Assembly (NCBI RefSeq): GCF_000092505.1
Contig: NC_014136.1
Location: forward strand, 372,001 to 436,000
Length of the DNA stretch: 64,000 bases
Origin: Leuconostoc kimchii IMSNU 11154
GTDB taxonomy: Bacteria; Bacillota; Bacilli; Lactobacillales; Lactobacillaceae
Direction of reading: 5' to 3'
Shown piece by piece: positions 63,158-64,000 of this stretch. The notes beneath the pieces are model-generated. The model was not told the DNA's origin, did not search any database, and saw only the letters and a list, made by a program, of their open reading frames with translations. How positions within the stretch are numbered: the stretch's first letter is position 1; each line of letters starts with the position of its first letter. The translations under genes and the position numbers were made by a program.

Positions 63158-63163
63158 TATAAT
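63158..63163 (+). promoter_or_regulatory. -10 box of tRNA-Arg
   Basis: TATAAT 10 bp before the tRNA, with TTGTTT 16 bp upstream as weak -35. Confidence 0.55.
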
Positions 63164-63173
63164 AAAATAGTTC

Positions 63174-63246
<73 letters not shown>

Positions 63247-63266
63247 TCATATAATATTTCCCCTCA

Positions 63267-63881
63267 TCAGCCGTTAATCCCTGATCGTTGAGCGATTGGC
63301 AGCAAAATATTACCTATAAGCATCACTAATATAAATCCAACAATCATTTCAAAAATTGCATTGAAAGACACAATACCGACTAACCAATTTAAAAGATTGT
63401 GGTCAGGAATACCGGTAAAATTAGTATGCATCATCGTAAATCCAATAACTGTTAAGATAACCACACCAATTGTATTAATTAAGGCAGCTAATACACCCAA
63501 AATTCCTAGCCCAAGTGTTTGAACTGCGGCTGAACGATTACGTAAAAATAAATTAAATAACACACCAATTAATAAACCAACTAAAATACGTGGCAGCAGT
63601 GCAGTAACTGGATTTTGAAACATTAATGAACCAATGGTCCCTGGATGTGTTAACGCATTAATGAATGACAGGCTCCCCCAAAAAAAGCCAACAATGGCGC
63701 CGTACTTTGGGCCGAGTAAAATACCAGATAATGCTACTGTAAATTGTATAATCGTTGCACTAGCGCCAACAACAAACGCTCCTAAGGGCATAACCCCCAA
63801 CCACGGCACAATCATTTGAACCAACACAATAGCAACAAATAATGTTGTAATAATGTAATACTTCGTTTTTCGGTTTGTCAT
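63267..63881 (-). CDS. ECF transporter S-component, paralogue
   Basis: 204 residues, same length and about 60% identical by eye to the S-component at 62469 (VPWLGVMPLGAFVVGASATI; THPGTIGSLMFQNP). Start ATG 63879-63881 (MTNRKTKYY) chosen because it aligns with the paralogue; a GTG six codons upstream is the longer option. GAGGAG is 36 nt upstream, separated by a hairpin (63893-63917); a weaker AAGGG lies 2 nt before the ATG. Confidence 0.77.
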   Translation of the reverse strand: MTNRKTKYYIITTLFVAIVLVQMIVPWLGVMPLGAFVVGASATIIQFTVALSGILLGPKYGAIVGFFWGSLSFINALTHPGTIGSLMFQNPVTALLPRILVGLLIGVLFNLFLRNRSAAVQTLGLGILGVLAALINTIGVVILTVIGFTMMHTNFTGIPDHNLLNWLVGIVSFNAIFEMIVGFILVMLIGNILLPIAQRSGING

Positions 63882-63892
63882 GACCCTTATAT

Positions 63893-63917
63893 CGGTCACT
63901 CGTAATGATGAGAACCG
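63893..63917 (-). other. Hairpin between SD and ECF paralogue start
   Basis: CGGT-T-CTC ... GAG-TG-ACCG directly after GAGGAG (63918-63923); 11 nt remain to the ATG when folded. Confidence 0.4.
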
Positions 63918-64000
63918 CTCCTCTTATTTGATAATTATATTGTATCTTAATCAGTAGGTTAAACACAATCAAAAAAAGTCGTAAGGATGGTTACTAACTC

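Overview
The window is a chromosomal stretch of a low-GC (roughly 38-40%) lactic acid bacterium, most likely Leuconostoc or a close relative in the Leuconostocaceae. The evidence is the gene content and order (HtpX/LemA pair, RNase J - TPR protein - tuf cluster, infC-rpmI-rplT with an L20-type leader), the Leuconostoc-like EF-Tu, T-box control of aminoacyl-tRNA synthetases, and an auxotroph-style set of amino-acid importers. I saw no insertion sequence, prophage, CRISPR array or plasmid-type module; two tRNA genes are present (Leu-CAG, Arg-CCT). The species-level call is inference.

Layout. 1-3.8 kb: GMP operon (guanine riboswitch, CBS-less IMPDH, a second IMPDH-like protein without the catalytic Cys, guaA cut by the window edge). 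3.9-9.3 kb: htpX-lemA, two unrecognised proteins and a lipid-II-type flippase. 9.3-12.1 kb: leuS behind a T-box, divergent from a PAP2 phosphatase, a YtqB/MnmM-like methyltransferase and a membrane-anchored cyclophilin. 14-21.7 kb: Usp, rpiA, an orphan amino-acid ABC ATPase, a 46-aa protein, tuf (UUG start), a TPR protein, a divergent RNase J and a secreted or anchored protein. 21.7-23.2 kb: infC (AUA start)-rpmI-rplT. 23.2-33 kb: DUF1361, amino-acid permease, T-box-thrS, MIP channel, flavodoxin, yebC, PgpA-like, serCA. 33-38.8 kb: tRNA-Leu, small membrane proteins, an ABC exporter, pta, ung, a LURP-one-like protein.

38.8-63.9 kb is an amino-acid and sulfur acquisition region. A five-gene operon joins a polar amino-acid ABC importer to a fumarase/aspartase-superfamily C-N lyase and an MmgE/PrpD-family protein. 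Two T-box operons follow: one is NitT/TauT-type ABC importer - small ORF - metE, the other is mmuP-mmuM - small ORF - metF. The two small ORFs encode clearly homologous peptides of about 31-32 residues, placed just before metE and just before metF; I consider this the most original observation in the window. Next come a livJHMGF importer plus a PTS-EIIC-like membrane protein under a leucine-rich leader-peptide attenuator, upp, and a hydratase-brnQ operon under an isoleucine/threonine-rich leader-peptide attenuator. Two paralogous ECF S-components flanking tRNA-Arg end the window.

Three recurring expression themes stand out: (i) several genes have a strong Shine-Dalgarno (SD) separated from the start codon by a small hairpin that would restore normal spacing when folded; (ii) several genes have a -10 box 3-10 nt before the start codon and look leaderless or nearly so; (iii) T-boxes, ribosome-mediated attenuators and a purine riboswitch coexist in one 64-kb segment. 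All functional calls come from reading motifs by eye; no database search was run.
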